From assembly GCF_017876155.1 (NCBI RefSeq), contig NZ_JAGINP010000011.1, forward strand, positions 124,001 through 188,000: a stretch of DNA of 64,000 nt, written 5' to 3'. Numbering within the stretch: the stretch's first letter is position 1; each line of letters begins with the position of its first letter. This document shows, one piece after another, positions 15,412-23,949 of the stretch. The notes under the pieces are model-generated. The model made no database searches, was not told the DNA's origin, and worked only from the letters and a program-made list of their open reading frames with translations. A program made the translations under genes and the position numbers. The DNA is from Azospirillum rugosum. GTDB lineage: Bacteria > Pseudomonadota > Alphaproteobacteria > Azospirillales > Azospirillaceae.

Positions 15412-16314
15412 TCAGGGAGGCGGACCGATCGGCGGCAGCGATTGCAGGTAGGCAGCGACGGCCGCGCGGTCGTCCGCCGTCAGCTTGGAGGTGGAGTTCC
15501 GCACCACCTCCGCCATCGCGTTGCCGACAACATCGCCCTCCGGCGTCAGCCCCGTCTCAAGCAGCAGGGTGATGTCGCCGGGGGTCCAGCCGCCGATGCC
15601 GAACCGCGGCTGCGGCGTGATGTTGGGCACCTTGTCGCCGTTCGGCCCCTTGGGGTTGCCGGCGAGGTAGCGGTCGGCCTCCATCCCGCCGAAGGTGGTC
15701 CGCGGCGTGTGGCATTCCCCGCAGTGGCCGAGCGCGTCGACGACGTAGCGCCCGCGGTTCCACTCCGGCGGCTTCGCCGGATCGTCGGGGCGCGGCCCGC
15801 GGGTGTCGAAGTACAGCCACTGCCAGCCGGCCAGCAGGAACCGCCAGGAGAAGGGCATCGACAGGTCGTGCGGCCGGTTCGCGGCGGCGACCGGCTCCCG
15901 CGAGAACAGGTAGGCCTTGAGGTCCAGCAGGTCGCGGTCGGTCATCCGCGTGTAGCTGGGGTACGGAAAGGCCGGGTACAGGTAGGAACCGTCCGGCGCC
16001 CGCCCCTCGCGGAAGGCGCGGATGAAGTCGGCGTCCGACCAGCGGCCGATCCCGTGCTCCGGGTCCGGCGTGATGTTCGGCGGATAGAAGGTGCCGAAGG
16101 GAGTGGCGAGCGCCCTCCCGCCGGCCAGCGGCTTGCCGCCGCCCTTCTCGTCGGTGTGGCAGCCGAGGCAGCCCGCGGCGTTGAACAGGTATTCGCCGCG
16201 CCTTACCGCGTCCGCATCGGCCGCCCGTGCGCCCGCGCCGGCCAAGCCTGTCGCGGCGGCCAGCGCCACCGCGGCGACCATGATGACGGTTTTTACGGCG
16301 GCCCGTGATGCCAT
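15412..16314 (-). CDS. Diheme cytochrome c
   Basis: A 300-aa periplasmic cytochrome c with a signal peptide (TVIMVAAVALAAATGLAGAGARAA) and two heme-binding motifs, CLGCH near residue 49 and CGECH near residue 200. Each domain has a distal methionine candidate, and the segments TPFGTFYPPNITPDPEHGIG and NITPQPRFGIGGWT match the cytochrome subunits of membrane-bound alcohol or gluconate dehydrogenases, here with two hemes rather than three. It would pass electrons in the periplasm. It starts inside the stop of the cytochrome c prime gene (TGATG), so the two are translationally coupled. No dehydrogenase gene is adjacent. Confidence 0.9.
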   Translation of the reverse strand: MASRAAVKTVIMVAAVALAAATGLAGAGARAADADAVRRGEYLFNAAGCLGCHTDEKGGGKPLAGGRALATPFGTFYPPNITPDPEHGIGRWSDADFIRAFREGRAPDGSYLYPAFPYPSYTRMTDRDLLDLKAYLFSREPVAAANRPHDLSMPFSWRFLLAGWQWLYFDTRGPRPDDPAKPPEWNRGRYVVDALGHCGECHTPRTTFGGMEADRYLAGNPKGPNGDKVPNITPQPRFGIGGWTPGDITLLLETGLTPEGDVVGNAMAEVVRNSTSKLTADDRAAVAAYLQSLPPIGPPP

Positions 16315-16799
16315 CACTGCTTCTTCTGGCGGAAATCTTCGTGGCAGTTGGCGCAGGCCTTGGAAACGCCCTGCAAGGCCTGGGCGATCTGCGCGCGGTC
16401 GCCGGCGTTGGCGGCCTCGGTCAGCTTTGCGGTGGCCGGCTTCAGCCCGTTCCAGTACTCCACCGCCTTCGGCCAGTTCTGCCACAGCTCCGGCTTGGCG
16501 TCGCTGTCGGCGGTGCCGATCGCGGTGCCCTGGGGGAAGACCACGGCGGGGTCCTTGGACGACGCCTCCGTGATGGCGGCCACCGCCGCCTGGACGTCCG
16601 CGGCGGAACCGGCCTCGCCCTTCACGAACTTGGCAATGGTCTGCAAACCGCCGCCCATGCTCTTCATGGTCTGCTCGCGCTGCTTGACCAGGGCCGCCGG
16701 ATCGCCGTCGGTCGCGGCCGCGCCCAGCCCGCCGAAACCAAGATACAGGAACGCGGCAACCGAACCGGCCGCCAGAGCGTTGACGACGCGCGAGTCCAT
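16314..16799 (-). CDS. Cytochrome c prime family protein
   Basis: A 161-aa periplasmic heme protein of the cytochrome c prime (cytochrome c556) family: an N-terminal signal peptide, a four-helix-bundle sequence (ALVKQREQTMKSMGGGLQTIA) and a single C-terminal heme motif CANCHEDFRQKK, the usual place for the family. These proteins bind NO and are linked to nitrosative stress or electron transfer. It is the first gene of a two-gene operon with the diheme cytochrome. The upstream gap is shared with the divergent LOG gene. Confidence 0.9.
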   Translation of the reverse strand: MDSRVVNALAAGSVAAFLYLGFGGLGAAATDGDPAALVKQREQTMKSMGGGLQTIAKFVKGEAGSAADVQAAVAAITEASSKDPAVVFPQGTAIGTADSDAKPELWQNWPKAVEYWNGLKPATAKLTEAANAGDRAQIAQALQGVSKACANCHEDFRQKKQ

Positions 16800-16972
16800 A
16801 TGGTCTCTCCCGATGGATGATGCCTCACGCCCCGATAGACGCCGAGGGCAGTGATGTTATTCCCTTGTCACAGCAGTGCCCGGACAACAAAGTATTCGCC
16901 AGCCGCGGAAACGAGAGCTCAACCAAAGCGGAAGCCACCCCTCACAAAGGGGCCCACACAAAGGGGTATGCG

Positions 16973-17557
16973 ATGAAGACCCTGACGTCCGTTTGCGTCT
17001 ACTGCGGCTCCTCCAGCCGGGTCGCCGATGTGTACAAGGACGCTGCCCACACGCTGGGCGAGGGGCTGGCCCGCCACGGCATCCAGCTGGTCTATGGCGG
17101 CGGGCGGGTCGGGCTGATGGGCATCGCCGCCGACGCCGCCCTGGCGGCCGGCGGCTCCGTCGTCGGCATCATCCCGGAGCACATCCAGTCCGCGGAGGTC
17201 GAGCACACCGGCCTGACGGAGCTGATCGTCGTGGACAGCATGCACACGCGCAAGCGCATGATGGTCGACCGGTCGGACGCCTTCGTGGTGTTGCCGGGCG
17301 GCTTCGGCACGCTGGACGAGACCTTCGAGATCCTGACCTGGAAGCAGCTGCGGCTGCACGACAAGCCCGTGATCATCGTGGACGTGGACGGCTACTGGCG
17401 CCCGCTGCTCGGGATGGTCGACCACATGATCGCGCAGGGTTTCGCGCACAGCGGCCACAGGGCCCTGTTCACCGTGGTGGATGAGGTGGACGACGTTTTC
17501 AACGCATTGGCGCATGAACCGGAACCGTCCCTGAAGATCCGCTCACAAAAACTCTGA
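16973..17557 (+). CDS. LOG family cytokinin-type nucleoside 5'-monophosphate phosphoribohydrolase
   Basis: A 194-aa Rossmann-type enzyme of the LOG family, which cleaves N6-modified AMP to free cytokinin base and ribose 5-phosphate; bacterial members also act on AMP-like substrates. The diagnostic motif PGGFGTLDETFE (P-G-G-x-G-T-x-x-E) and the upstream MHTRKRMM with the conserved arginine are intact. The ATG at 16973 was chosen because the family begins right there (SVCVYCGSSS); a purine-rich AAAGGGG precedes it. In a plant-associated bacterium it could contribute cytokinin, but the same family is widespread in non-plant bacteria. Confidence 0.92.
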   Translation: MKTLTSVCVYCGSSSRVADVYKDAAHTLGEGLARHGIQLVYGGGRVGLMGIAADAALAAGGSVVGIIPEHIQSAEVEHTGLTELIVVDSMHTRKRMMVDRSDAFVVLPGGFGTLDETFEILTWKQLRLHDKPVIIVDVDGYWRPLLGMVDHMIAQGFAHSGHRALFTVVDEVDDVFNALAHEPEPSLKIRSQKL

Positions 17558-17798
17558 AAACGGGCAAGTGGTAAGACCAGATCCGGGGGCCTGTGTCACT
17601 TTCCCTGCGACATAGGGTGATTTCGTCGCCTCCAGTCCTTTCTTTCGGCGGTGGCCCGGTGCTATATAACCGCGATCCGTTTCCGCCCGGGGAGTCGGGA
17701 TCCCGCCCCTGGCGGTAACCCGACCAACGCGCACCGGTTCGCGCGTCCGGCGTCCAAGGACAAGACAACCCCTACCCGTTCGGGGAGAACTCGCACCC

Positions 17799-19022
17799 AT
17801 GACGAAGATTAAGGTAGCCAATCCGGTCGTCGAACTCGACGGCGACGAGATGACGCGCATCATCTGGCAGTTCATCAAAGACAAGCTGATCCTGCCGTAC
17901 CTGGACATCGACCTGAAGTACTACGACCTGGGCATCGAGAACCGCGACAAGACGGACGACAAGGTCACGGTCGAATCCGCCAACGCGATTAAGCAGTACG
18001 GTGTCGGCGTCAAGTGCGCGACCATCACCCCGGACGAGGCGCGGGTGAAGGAGTTCAACCTCAAGAAGATGTGGAAGTCGCCGAACGGCACGATCCGCAA
18101 CATTCTTGGCGGCACCGTCTTCCGCGAGCCCATCGTCTGCTCGAACGTTCCGCGCTACGTTCCGGGCTGGACCAAGCCGATCATCATCGGCCGCCACGCC
18201 TTCGGCGACCAGTACAAGGCCACCGACTTCGTCGTTCCGGGCAAGGGCAAGCTCACCATCAAGTGGGTGCCGGAAGGCGGCGGCGAGGCGATCGAGCACG
18301 AGGTCTTCGACTTCCCGGGCGGCGGCGTCGCCATGGGCATGTACAACCTGGATGAGTCGATCGAGGGCTTCGCCCACTCCAGCTTCATGTACGGCCTGGA
18401 GCGCGGCTACCCGGTCTACCTGTCGACGAAGAACACGATCCTTAAGGCCTACGACGGCCGCTTCAAGGACATCTTCCAGAAGGTCTTCGACGAGCACTAC
18501 GCCGCCCAGTTTAAGGCGAAGGGCCTCGTCTACGAGCACCGCCTGATCGACGACATGGTCGCGTCGGCCCTGAAGTGGGAAGGCGGCTTCGTGTGGGCCT
18601 GCAAGAACTACGACGGCGACGTGGAGTCGGACGTCGTGGCGCAGGGCTTCGGCTCGCTGGGCCTGATGACCTCGGTGCTGGTCACGCCGGACGGCAAGAC
18701 CGTGGAGGCCGAGGCCGCCCACGGCACGGTGACCCGTCACTACCGCGAGCACCAGAAGGGCAAGGAGACGTCGACCAACCCGATCGCGTCGATCTACGCC
18801 TGGACCCAGGGCCTGTCCTACCGCGGCAAGTTCGACAACACCCCGGACGTCGTGAAGTTCGCCGAGACGCTGGAAAGCGTCTGCGTCGAGACGGTCGAGG
18901 CCGGCTTCATGACCAAGGACCTCGCCATCCTCATCGGTCCGGAGCAGCCCTGGCTGACGACCAAGCAGTTCCTCGACAAGCTGGACGAGAACCTGCAGAA
19001 GAAGATGGCCGCCTGGGCGTAA
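17799..19022 (+). CDS. icd: NADP-dependent isocitrate dehydrogenase (eukaryotic-type)
   Basis: A 407-aa TCA-cycle enzyme that oxidises isocitrate to 2-oxoglutarate with NADP. It is the homodimeric subfamily II (eukaryotic-like) form found in alphaproteobacteria: [20 protein letters not shown] at the N terminus, [20 protein letters not shown] for substrate binding, and [16 protein letters not shown] for NADP binding. Its length is normal. The 240-bp upstream gap holds a TATATA at 17663, a possible -10 box. A strong terminator follows at 19085. A second isocitrate dehydrogenase of another subfamily lies at 22329-23774. Confidence 0.97.
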   Translation: MTKIKVANPVVELDGDEMTRIIWQFIKDKLILPYLDIDLKYYDLGIENRDKTDDKVTVESANAIKQYGVGVKCATITPDEARVKEFNLKKMWKSPNGTIRNILGGTVFREPIVCSNVPRYVPGWTKPIIIGRHAFGDQYKATDFVVPGKGKLTIKWVPEGGGEAIEHEVFDFPGGGVAMGMYNLDESIEGFAHSSFMYGLERGYPVYLSTKNTILKAYDGRFKDIFQKVFDEHYAAQFKAKGLVYEHRLIDDMVASALKWEGGFVWACKNYDGDVESDVVAQGFGSLGLMTSVLVTPDGKTVEAEAAHGTVTRHYREHQKGKETSTNPIASIYAWTQGLSYRGKFDNTPDVVKFAETLESVCVETVEAGFMTKDLAILIGPEQPWLTTKQFLDKLDENLQKKMAAWA

Positions 19023-19084
19023 CAATTCGTCCGGTGCGACTCCTCGTCCCGGTCAAACGGGACGTCGTGTCGATGTAAGATTGC

Positions 19085-19113
19085 GGCGGGGGGCTTCGGC
19101 TCCCCGCCTTTTT
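19085..19113 (+). terminator. Rho-independent terminator after icd
   Basis: GGCGGGG (19085-19091) pairs with CCCCGCC (19102-19108), with an inner GC-TTCG-GC cap, followed by TTTTT (19109-19113). It lies 62 bp after the icd stop. Confidence 0.9.
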
Positions 19114-19158
19114 CTTGCGCGAAGCGCACTCGCATCGAACAGGAGTCGGGACGACCCG

Positions 19159-19539
19159 ATGGCCAAGGACATTTTCCGCATCGCCGTGATCGGCGCCGGC
19201 GAGACCGGAACGCCGCTGCTGGACAAGCTGCTCGACGCCCCCTTCGTGGAGCTGCTGGGCGTCGCCGACCTGGACACCGAGGCGCCGGGCATGCGCCTCG
19301 CCCGCTCCCGGGGCGTCGCCACCACGACCGACTTCATGGACTTCGCCCGGCTTGGCGAGGCGGTGGACGTGCTGATCGACGTCACCGGCGTCGCGGCGGT
19401 GCGCGAGGCGCTGCGCCAGCACATGCAGGACAGCGGCAACCACCACACGCTGATCGTGCATGAGACGGTCGTCCAGCTGATGCTGTCGTTGCTGGGCGGC
19501 CGGCTGGTCCAACTGAAGCACAGCGTCGAGGATTACTGA
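19159..19539 (+). CDS. Small NAD(P)-binding Rossmann-fold protein
   Basis: A 126-aa protein that is essentially one Rossmann domain: FRIAVIGAGETGTPLLDKLL (G-x-G-x-x-G/T loop) then LLGVADLDTEAPG with the acidic ribose-binding residue, and DVLIDVTGVAAVREALRQ. It resembles the N-terminal nucleotide-binding half of homoserine dehydrogenase or dihydrodipicolinate reductase, but no catalytic domain follows: the frame ends with HSVEDY and a true stop. It may be a stand-alone sensor or a shortened enzyme. A purine-rich RBS (ACAGGAGTCGGG) precedes the ATG. It follows the icd terminator, so it has its own promoter or reads through. Confidence 0.72.
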   Translation: MAKDIFRIAVIGAGETGTPLLDKLLDAPFVELLGVADLDTEAPGMRLARSRGVATTTDFMDFARLGEAVDVLIDVTGVAAVREALRQHMQDSGNHHTLIVHETVVQLMLSLLGGRLVQLKHSVEDY

Positions 19540-19618
19540 CGGGCAGGATTACGCCCCCCTTTCCCGGCGGGCACCGTCGCACCACATCCTCGGCCTGGAC
19601 ACGGATCGAGGATGGGGA

Positions 19619-20257
19619 ATGGAGTCGAAGGATTCTGGCACGGCCGATCGGGGCCCCGGGGAACGGACGACAGCGTCCGCGCTGCTGAAGCGTCTTCGGG
19701 GAAAAATCAGCGGGGACAAGCCGACCGTGGGCGAGGTGTTCGGGCATCTCGGCGACCGCGCGCCGGGCTTCCTGCTGCTGGCGCTGGCGATCCCGGCGAT
19801 CGTGCCCACGCCGGGACTGCCGGCGGGATTCCTGTTCGGAACCGTGCTGGCCGCCGTCGCGCTTCAGATGATCGCCGGACGGGACCGGCTGCGCGTGCCC
19901 GGCTGGATCGGGCGGCGCCGGGTGTCGCGCGGAACCCTCGACAAGCTGGTCGACAAGGGGACGCCGGTGATCGAGCGGGTGGAGCGCACCCTGCGGGCGC
20001 GTCATCCGTCGTTGACGCGGGCGGGCGTCCTGCGGCCGCTTGGCGCCTTCGTTCTGCTGATGGGGTTTCTGATCGCCCTGCCGATCCCCTTCGGAAACAC
20101 CCTTCCGGGGTTGGCGGTCCTCATCACGGCCCTGGGGCTGATCGCGCGGGATGGGCTGGCCGTGTTGGCCGGGATCGGGCTTGGCGCCGTGGCGACGGGC
20201 GTTTCGGTCGCGCTGGTCGCCGGGACCTGGTGGGCCGTCTCGGCGGCGCCGGTCTGA
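19619..20257 (+). CDS. exoD: ExoD family exopolysaccharide synthesis protein
   Basis: A 212-aa integral membrane protein of the ExoD family, needed for exopolysaccharide production and symbiosis in rhizobia; the molecular role is not known. The N-terminal cytosolic part (LLKRLRGKISGDKPTVGEVFGHLGDRAPG) is the family signature. Hydrophobic segments are FLLLALAIPAIVPTPGLPAG, GTVLAAVALQMIAG, PLGAFVLLMGFLIALPIPFG, LPGLAVLITALGLIARDG and a last one near the C terminus. The ATG at 19619 was chosen. It is a single gene, convergent with gcrA. Confidence 0.88.
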   Translation: MESKDSGTADRGPGERTTASALLKRLRGKISGDKPTVGEVFGHLGDRAPGFLLLALAIPAIVPTPGLPAGFLFGTVLAAVALQMIAGRDRLRVPGWIGRRRVSRGTLDKLVDKGTPVIERVERTLRARHPSLTRAGVLRPLGAFVLLMGFLIALPIPFGNTLPGLAVLITALGLIARDGLAVLAGIGLGAVATGVSVALVAGTWWAVSAAPV

Positions 20258-20355
20258 TCGGACCGGCTTCTGTCCGGCGGCCGGCCGGGCGCGTCCATGG
20301 TCGGAGCGCCCGGCTACCGGAATGGGCTGCCGGATTGGGCTGCCGGATTGGTTCT

Positions 20356-20724
20356 TCAGGCCGCGCCGATGCTGCGGTCCTCGTCGCGCTTCTTGCCCGA
20401 GGAGGCCGGCTGGTAGGCGACCGCGGCGTGTTCCGCGCAGTAAGGCAGGCCCGGCAGCGAGGGCTTGCCGCAGAAGTGGAAGTCCTGGTGCTTCGGATCG
20501 CCGACCGGCCACTTGCACATGCGCTCGGTCAGGGCGAGGATCGTCGCACCACGGGTGGGCTTCTTCTTGATCGGCGACGGCCGCCCCGACAGGCCGAGAC
20601 GATGCGCCTTTCCAATGACGGCGTTGCGGGTGATGTCGCCCAGGATGTCCGCGATTTCACTCGCGCTCAGGCCCTGGCCCCAGAGGTCCTTCAGCTGCTG
20701 AACTCGTTCGTCCGTCCAACTCAT
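20356..20724 (-). CDS. gcrA: GcrA cell cycle regulator
   Basis: A 122-aa transcription factor that in Caulobacter binds RNA polymerase sigma70 and methylated GANTC sites to control cell-cycle genes. The N-terminal helix-turn-helix SWTDERVQQLKDLWGQGLSA and RNAVIGKAHRLGLSGRP are diagnostic. The C-terminal part, which contacts sigma70, keeps CKWPVGDPKHQDFHFCG and YCAEHAAVAYQP with the paired cysteines. The ATG at 20724 fits the family; an upstream extension is not conserved-looking. A near-palindromic GGCGCAA-TATT-TTGTGCC (20802-20819) and one ATGAAACAT site lie in its upstream region. Confidence 0.96.
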   Translation of the reverse strand: MSWTDERVQQLKDLWGQGLSASEIADILGDITRNAVIGKAHRLGLSGRPSPIKKKPTRGATILALTERMCKWPVGDPKHQDFHFCGKPSLPGLPYCAEHAAVAYQPASSGKKRDEDRSIGAA

Positions 20725-20759
20725 CCCCTGTCTCCCGTGGTCCGAAAACCGGTGCCCTG

Positions 20760-20819
20760 ATGAAACATTATGCCTTTCGACCAGACGGCCGTTTTCCATA
20801 AGGCGCAATATTTTGTGCC
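20760..20819. promoter_or_regulatory. gcrA upstream operator candidates
   Basis: GGCGCAA (20802-20808) and TTGTGCC (20813-20819) form a dyad with one mismatch around TATT, about 80 bp before the gcrA ATG. ATGAAACAT at 20760-20768 repeats the arm seen at 276 and 6976. No known regulator is assigned to either. Confidence 0.4.
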
Positions 20820-20899
20820 AACTGGAAGCCAACCTACCAGATGGCCACATTGAGGGATAGGGGGCTCGCGCAACATTCCTGTGCATAAGTCTGTGGGTC

Positions 20900-21715
20900 T
20901 TATGAGTTCAACGCTCCGTACACTTCCTCGGCTATGTTCGAAAGTGTGACGCGATCGAGGTCACCCGTGACGGCCCAGGCCAACCCATTGTCCCGCCAGT
21001 AAAAAGCTTGGACGTTGCCGTCCTGGGCAAACCGGAATGACGTGTCCGATCCATTGGTGGACGGCCGAACGTAGAGCGTGATGCGGCGACCCGCCGCATC
21101 CTGGTACATGAGCTGGGCGGCCGGTCCCTGCGCATCGGACAGCAGACGCCCGCCGACGAGATCATAGCCCCGGGAGGCCAGGCGTGGCGCCCGCAGCGGC
21201 TTGCCCAGGCGTTTCGACAACCAGCCCACCAGATGCGCCTCCTGGTCGGCGCCGACCTCCACGGGATGGCGGACCTCCACCACGAAGACGCGGTGCGCGG
21301 CAACGGCGTCGGCGACGAAGGCCGAACTTCCGGCGCCATTGCCCGTCCAGCCGTGCGCCAGCCAGCCCGCGGCCCCACCGGCCAGGAACACCAGCAGCGA
21401 GGCGGCGAGCGCCAACGCCCAGACCGCCATGCGGCGCTTCGGCCGGAGCACCGTCACAGTCGCCGGCGCGAAGGGCCGCAGGAGGGCATCCGGCACCGGG
21501 CGGTCGAGCAAGGCGCCGAAGGACTTGCCCAGCACGGCACGCTGGGCTCGGTAGCGGTCGAACCGGCGGGCGTCGTCCGGGTTGTCGGCGAGGTGGCGCT
21601 CGACGTCGTCGCGACGGTCCTCGGGCAGTTCGCCGTCCAGCCAGGCGTGCAGGTCGGCCTCGGTCACGGGGGCGCCCCGACCAGCGCCGTTTCCCGCTCC
21701 ATTTCCGACGATCAT
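20900..21715 (-). CDS. Anti-sigma factor, membrane-anchored
   Basis: A 271-aa partner of the upstream ECF sigma factor. The N-terminal cytosolic domain EADLHAWLDGELPEDRRDDVERHLADNP is the anti-sigma fold seen in many ECF pairs, without the zinc-binding H-x3-C-x2-C motif, so it is not a ZAS redox sensor. One membrane segment follows (MAVWALALAASLLVFLAGGAAGWLA), then a periplasmic domain of about 150 aa (HRVFVVEVRHPVEV...) that would sense the signal. The ATG at 21715 overlaps the sigma stop by one base (TGATG), so the two are made at matched rates. Confidence 0.88.
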   Translation of the reverse strand: MIVGNGAGNGAGRGAPVTEADLHAWLDGELPEDRRDDVERHLADNPDDARRFDRYRAQRAVLGKSFGALLDRPVPDALLRPFAPATVTVLRPKRRMAVWALALAASLLVFLAGGAAGWLAHGWTGNGAGSSAFVADAVAAHRVFVVEVRHPVEVGADQEAHLVGWLSKRLGKPLRAPRLASRGYDLVGGRLLSDAQGPAAQLMYQDAAGRRITLYVRPSTNGSDTSFRFAQDGNVQAFYWRDNGLAWAVTGDLDRVTLSNIAEEVYGALNS

Positions 21716-22248
21716 CACTTGATCCTCCTCACCACCGTCTCCTCGCCGCCGTCCAGAAGGACGCGCAGGCGCTCGCGCGCGCGGGCGAGCCGGGACATCA
21801 CCGTGCCGACCGGCACCTCCAGCACCTCCGCGGCCTCGCGGTAGGACAGCCCCTCCATGCCGGTCAGCAGCAGGATGCTCCGGTGCTCCTCCGACAGTTG
21901 GCCGAAGGCGCGGACGAAGTCCCGCACCTCCCCACGGTCGGCCGGCGCGGCGCTGAGCGCCAGGTCGTCGGCGAGGTCCTCCACCGGCACCTCGGCGCCG
22001 CGCCGCTTCCGCCAGCGCAGGCCGGAGACGTGCAGGTTGTGCAGGATCGACAGCAGCCAGCCGCCGAGCCGGGACCCGTCGCGCAGCGCGTGCCGGTTGG
22101 CCAGCGCCTTCTCCACGCAGTCCTGGACGAGGTCGTCGGCGTCGGGCAGGTTGCCGACCAGCGCGGCGGCGTAGCGCCGCAGGCGCGGCACCTGCGCGGC
22201 GATGGCGCCGGCGTCGACGGCTGTGGGAGAAGGGTCTGGCGGGGGCAT
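21715..22248 (-). CDS. ECF-type RNA polymerase sigma factor
   Basis: A 177-aa group 4 (ECF) sigma factor. Region 2 is RYAAALVGNLPDADDLVQDCVEKALANRH, with a short N-terminal tail; region 4 is LSEEHRSILLLTGMEGLSYREAAEVLEVPVGTVMSRLARARERLR, ending shortly after the recognition helix. It is followed by its anti-sigma gene with a one-base overlap. A promoter-like GGAAT-N17-CGTC sits 42-67 bp upstream, as expected for an ECF factor that drives its own transcription. The regulon and signal are unknown. Confidence 0.93.
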   Translation of the reverse strand: MPPPDPSPTAVDAGAIAAQVPRLRRYAAALVGNLPDADDLVQDCVEKALANRHALRDGSRLGGWLLSILHNLHVSGLRWRKRRGAEVPVEDLADDLALSAAPADRGEVRDFVRAFGQLSEEHRSILLLTGMEGLSYREAAEVLEVPVGTVMSRLARARERLRVLLDGGEETVVRRIK

Positions 22249-22289
22249 GGCGCGGCGGCGCTCCCTGGGAAGGTCGTCCTTCCATCCAG

Positions 22290-22315
22290 GACGCCCATGA
22301 GGCGCCGATTATTCC
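22290..22315 (-). promoter_or_regulatory. ECF-type promoter before sigma gene
   Basis: On the minus strand GGAAT (22311-22315) and CGTC (22290-22293) are separated by 17 bp, close to the general ECF consensus GGAAC-N16/17-CGTC/T. It ends about 42 bp before the sigma factor ATG and lies inside the 80-bp gap after the icd2 gene. An autoregulatory role is inferred. Confidence 0.5.
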
Positions 22316-22328
22316 ACGCCTTCGCCGT

Positions 22329-23774
22329 TCACGTCGCCGAAAAGCCGGACTTGCCGTCGAAGTTGCACAGATTCTCGGTCTGGGTGAAATCCAGCCCGTT
22401 GCGGGCGAGCCGGCCCAGCAGCTCCACGATGTCGCCGTGGGTGACGGTGGCGCCGTCGCGGGCGGAGAAGCGGCAGCGCCAGTGGTCGGTGTAGAAGACG
22501 TCGGCGTTGCCGTCCGGCCAGACCTTCTGGGACCGGTTGGAGATGCTGGCCAGCGCCAGCTCCGGCGTGGTCAGCGGCTGCACCAGCCCGGCCAACTCCT
22601 CCGGGCCGCCGCCCGACCAGTGCAGGAAGACGTCGACCCCGACCAGCTCCTTGAACGCGATGCGGCGGGGCGACAGGCGCACGCCGGATTCATAGGCCGG
22701 CCGGGCGGTGACCGCGTAGCCGACGCTGGGCAGCGTCACCGGCATCTGGCCCAGCCGTTCCACCACCGCCTGGGCGAAGGCCTGGGTGCCGACGCGGCGG
22801 CGGCTGACCCCGCGGGTGAAGATGTCCACCGTGTGGACCCCGTCCTCGATGGTCTTGAGCCAGGCGTTGTGGATGCGCGCGGCGACGTCGCCCTGGCCGA
22901 TGTGGACCAGCATCATCACGGCGGCCATCAGCAGGCCGGAGGGGTTGGCGATTCCCTGCCCCGCGATCATCGGGGCCGAGCCGTGGATCGCCTCGAACAT
23001 GGCGCAGGCGTCGCCGACGTTGGCCGAGCCCGCCAGCCCGACCGAGCCGGTGATCTGGGCGGCGATGTCGGACACGATGTCGCCGTAGAGGTTCAGGGTC
23101 ACGATGACGTCGAAGCGCTCGGGCTGGTCGGCGAGGCGAGCGGCGCCGATGTCGACGATCATGTGGTCGGCCTTGATCTCCGGATACTCGGCGGCGATCT
23201 CGTGGAAGATCTTCAGGAACAGGCCATCCGTCATCTTCATGACGTTGTCCTTGACGAAGGCCGTCACCTTGCGTCGGTGGTTGGCGCGGGCGTAGTCGAA
23301 GGCGTAGCGCACGATGCGCTCCGACCCCGGCCGGGAGATCAGCTTCACCGACTGGATCACGTCGTCGGTCTGCCGATGCTCGATGCCGGCGTAGAGATCC
23401 TCCTCGTTCTCGCGGATGATGACCACGTCCATGCGGGAGTGGCGGGAGCGGACGTAGGGGTGGTAGGCCACGCAGGGCCGCACGTTGGCGAACAGCCCCA
23501 GCGTGGTGCGCGCGGTGACGTTCAGCGACTTGTTGCCATAGCCCTGGGGGGTGGTGATCGGCCCCTTCAGGAAGACGCGGGTGCGGCGGATCGACCCCCA
23601 GCCCGCGGCGTCGAGCCCGCCCGCGTGGCCGCGGCGGTAGACCGCCTCCCCCGCCGGCACCTCCTCCACCTTCAGGCGGGCGCCGGCCGCGTCCATCACG
23701 AAGAGCACGGCGTCCGTGATCTCGGGGCCGATGCCGTCGCCGCGGGCGACCGTGATGGGGGTGATTTCGCGCAT
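22329..23774 (-). CDS. NADP-dependent isocitrate dehydrogenase (Thermus/Rickettsia type)
   Basis: A 481-aa beta-decarboxylating dehydrogenase with VARGDGIGPEITDAVLFVM at the N terminus, the substrate loop GYGNKSLNVTARTTLGLFANVRPC, IIRENEEDLYAGIEHRQT, the catalytic VKDNVMKMTDG and the metal site NLYGDIVSDIAAQITGSVGL. A C-terminal domain of about 140 aa beyond the usual core is the mark of the Thermus/Rickettsia-like enzymes. The protein differs in subfamily from the icd at 17799. The ATG at 23774 (MREITP) was chosen. It could instead use another 2-hydroxy-dicarboxylic acid, such as tartrate or homoisocitrate; the motif set fits isocitrate best. Confidence 0.85.
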   Translation of the reverse strand: MREITPITVARGDGIGPEITDAVLFVMDAAGARLKVEEVPAGEAVYRRGHAGGLDAAGWGSIRRTRVFLKGPITTPQGYGNKSLNVTARTTLGLFANVRPCVAYHPYVRSRHSRMDVVIIRENEEDLYAGIEHRQTDDVIQSVKLISRPGSERIVRYAFDYARANHRRKVTAFVKDNVMKMTDGLFLKIFHEIAAEYPEIKADHMIVDIGAARLADQPERFDVIVTLNLYGDIVSDIAAQITGSVGLAGSANVGDACAMFEAIHGSAPMIAGQGIANPSGLLMAAVMMLVHIGQGDVAARIHNAWLKTIEDGVHTVDIFTRGVSRRRVGTQAFAQAVVERLGQMPVTLPSVGYAVTARPAYESGVRLSPRRIAFKELVGVDVFLHWSGGGPEELAGLVQPLTTPELALASISNRSQKVWPDGNADVFYTDHWRCRFSARDGATVTHGDIVELLGRLARNGLDFTQTENLCNFDGKSGFSAT

Positions 23775-23949
23775 CCACACACTCCAGAGGGAACGCGCGA
23801 CCCTAGTCGAAAGCGCCCCCGGAGTTCAATGGCCGGCGGTCGGCCACCCAGGGCGGCGGGGTGACGCGCCCCGCCGCCCATCGGGTTTCACGCGGCGCGG
23901 ATGCCGGCCGGGAAACGCTCCACCTCGCCCCCATCCGACCTCCCGTCAA

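Noticed and set aside
16943..16966. Direct repeat CACAAAGGGG x2 before the LOG gene
   Set aside because: It probably just duplicates the purine-rich RBS region; too short to call an operator.
17772..19025. A 417-codon frame antisense to icd, and similar long frames opposite other genes (such as 6870-8573, 34129-36369, 38808-42164)
   Set aside because: Each mirrors a well-supported gene on the other strand and has low-complexity, Val/His/Arg-rich content.
20803..20820. Sigma54-like TGGCAC...TTGC before gcrA
   Set aside because: The GG-GC spacing is 11 rather than 10 nt, which sigma54 does not tolerate well; the sequence is better read as a dyad.
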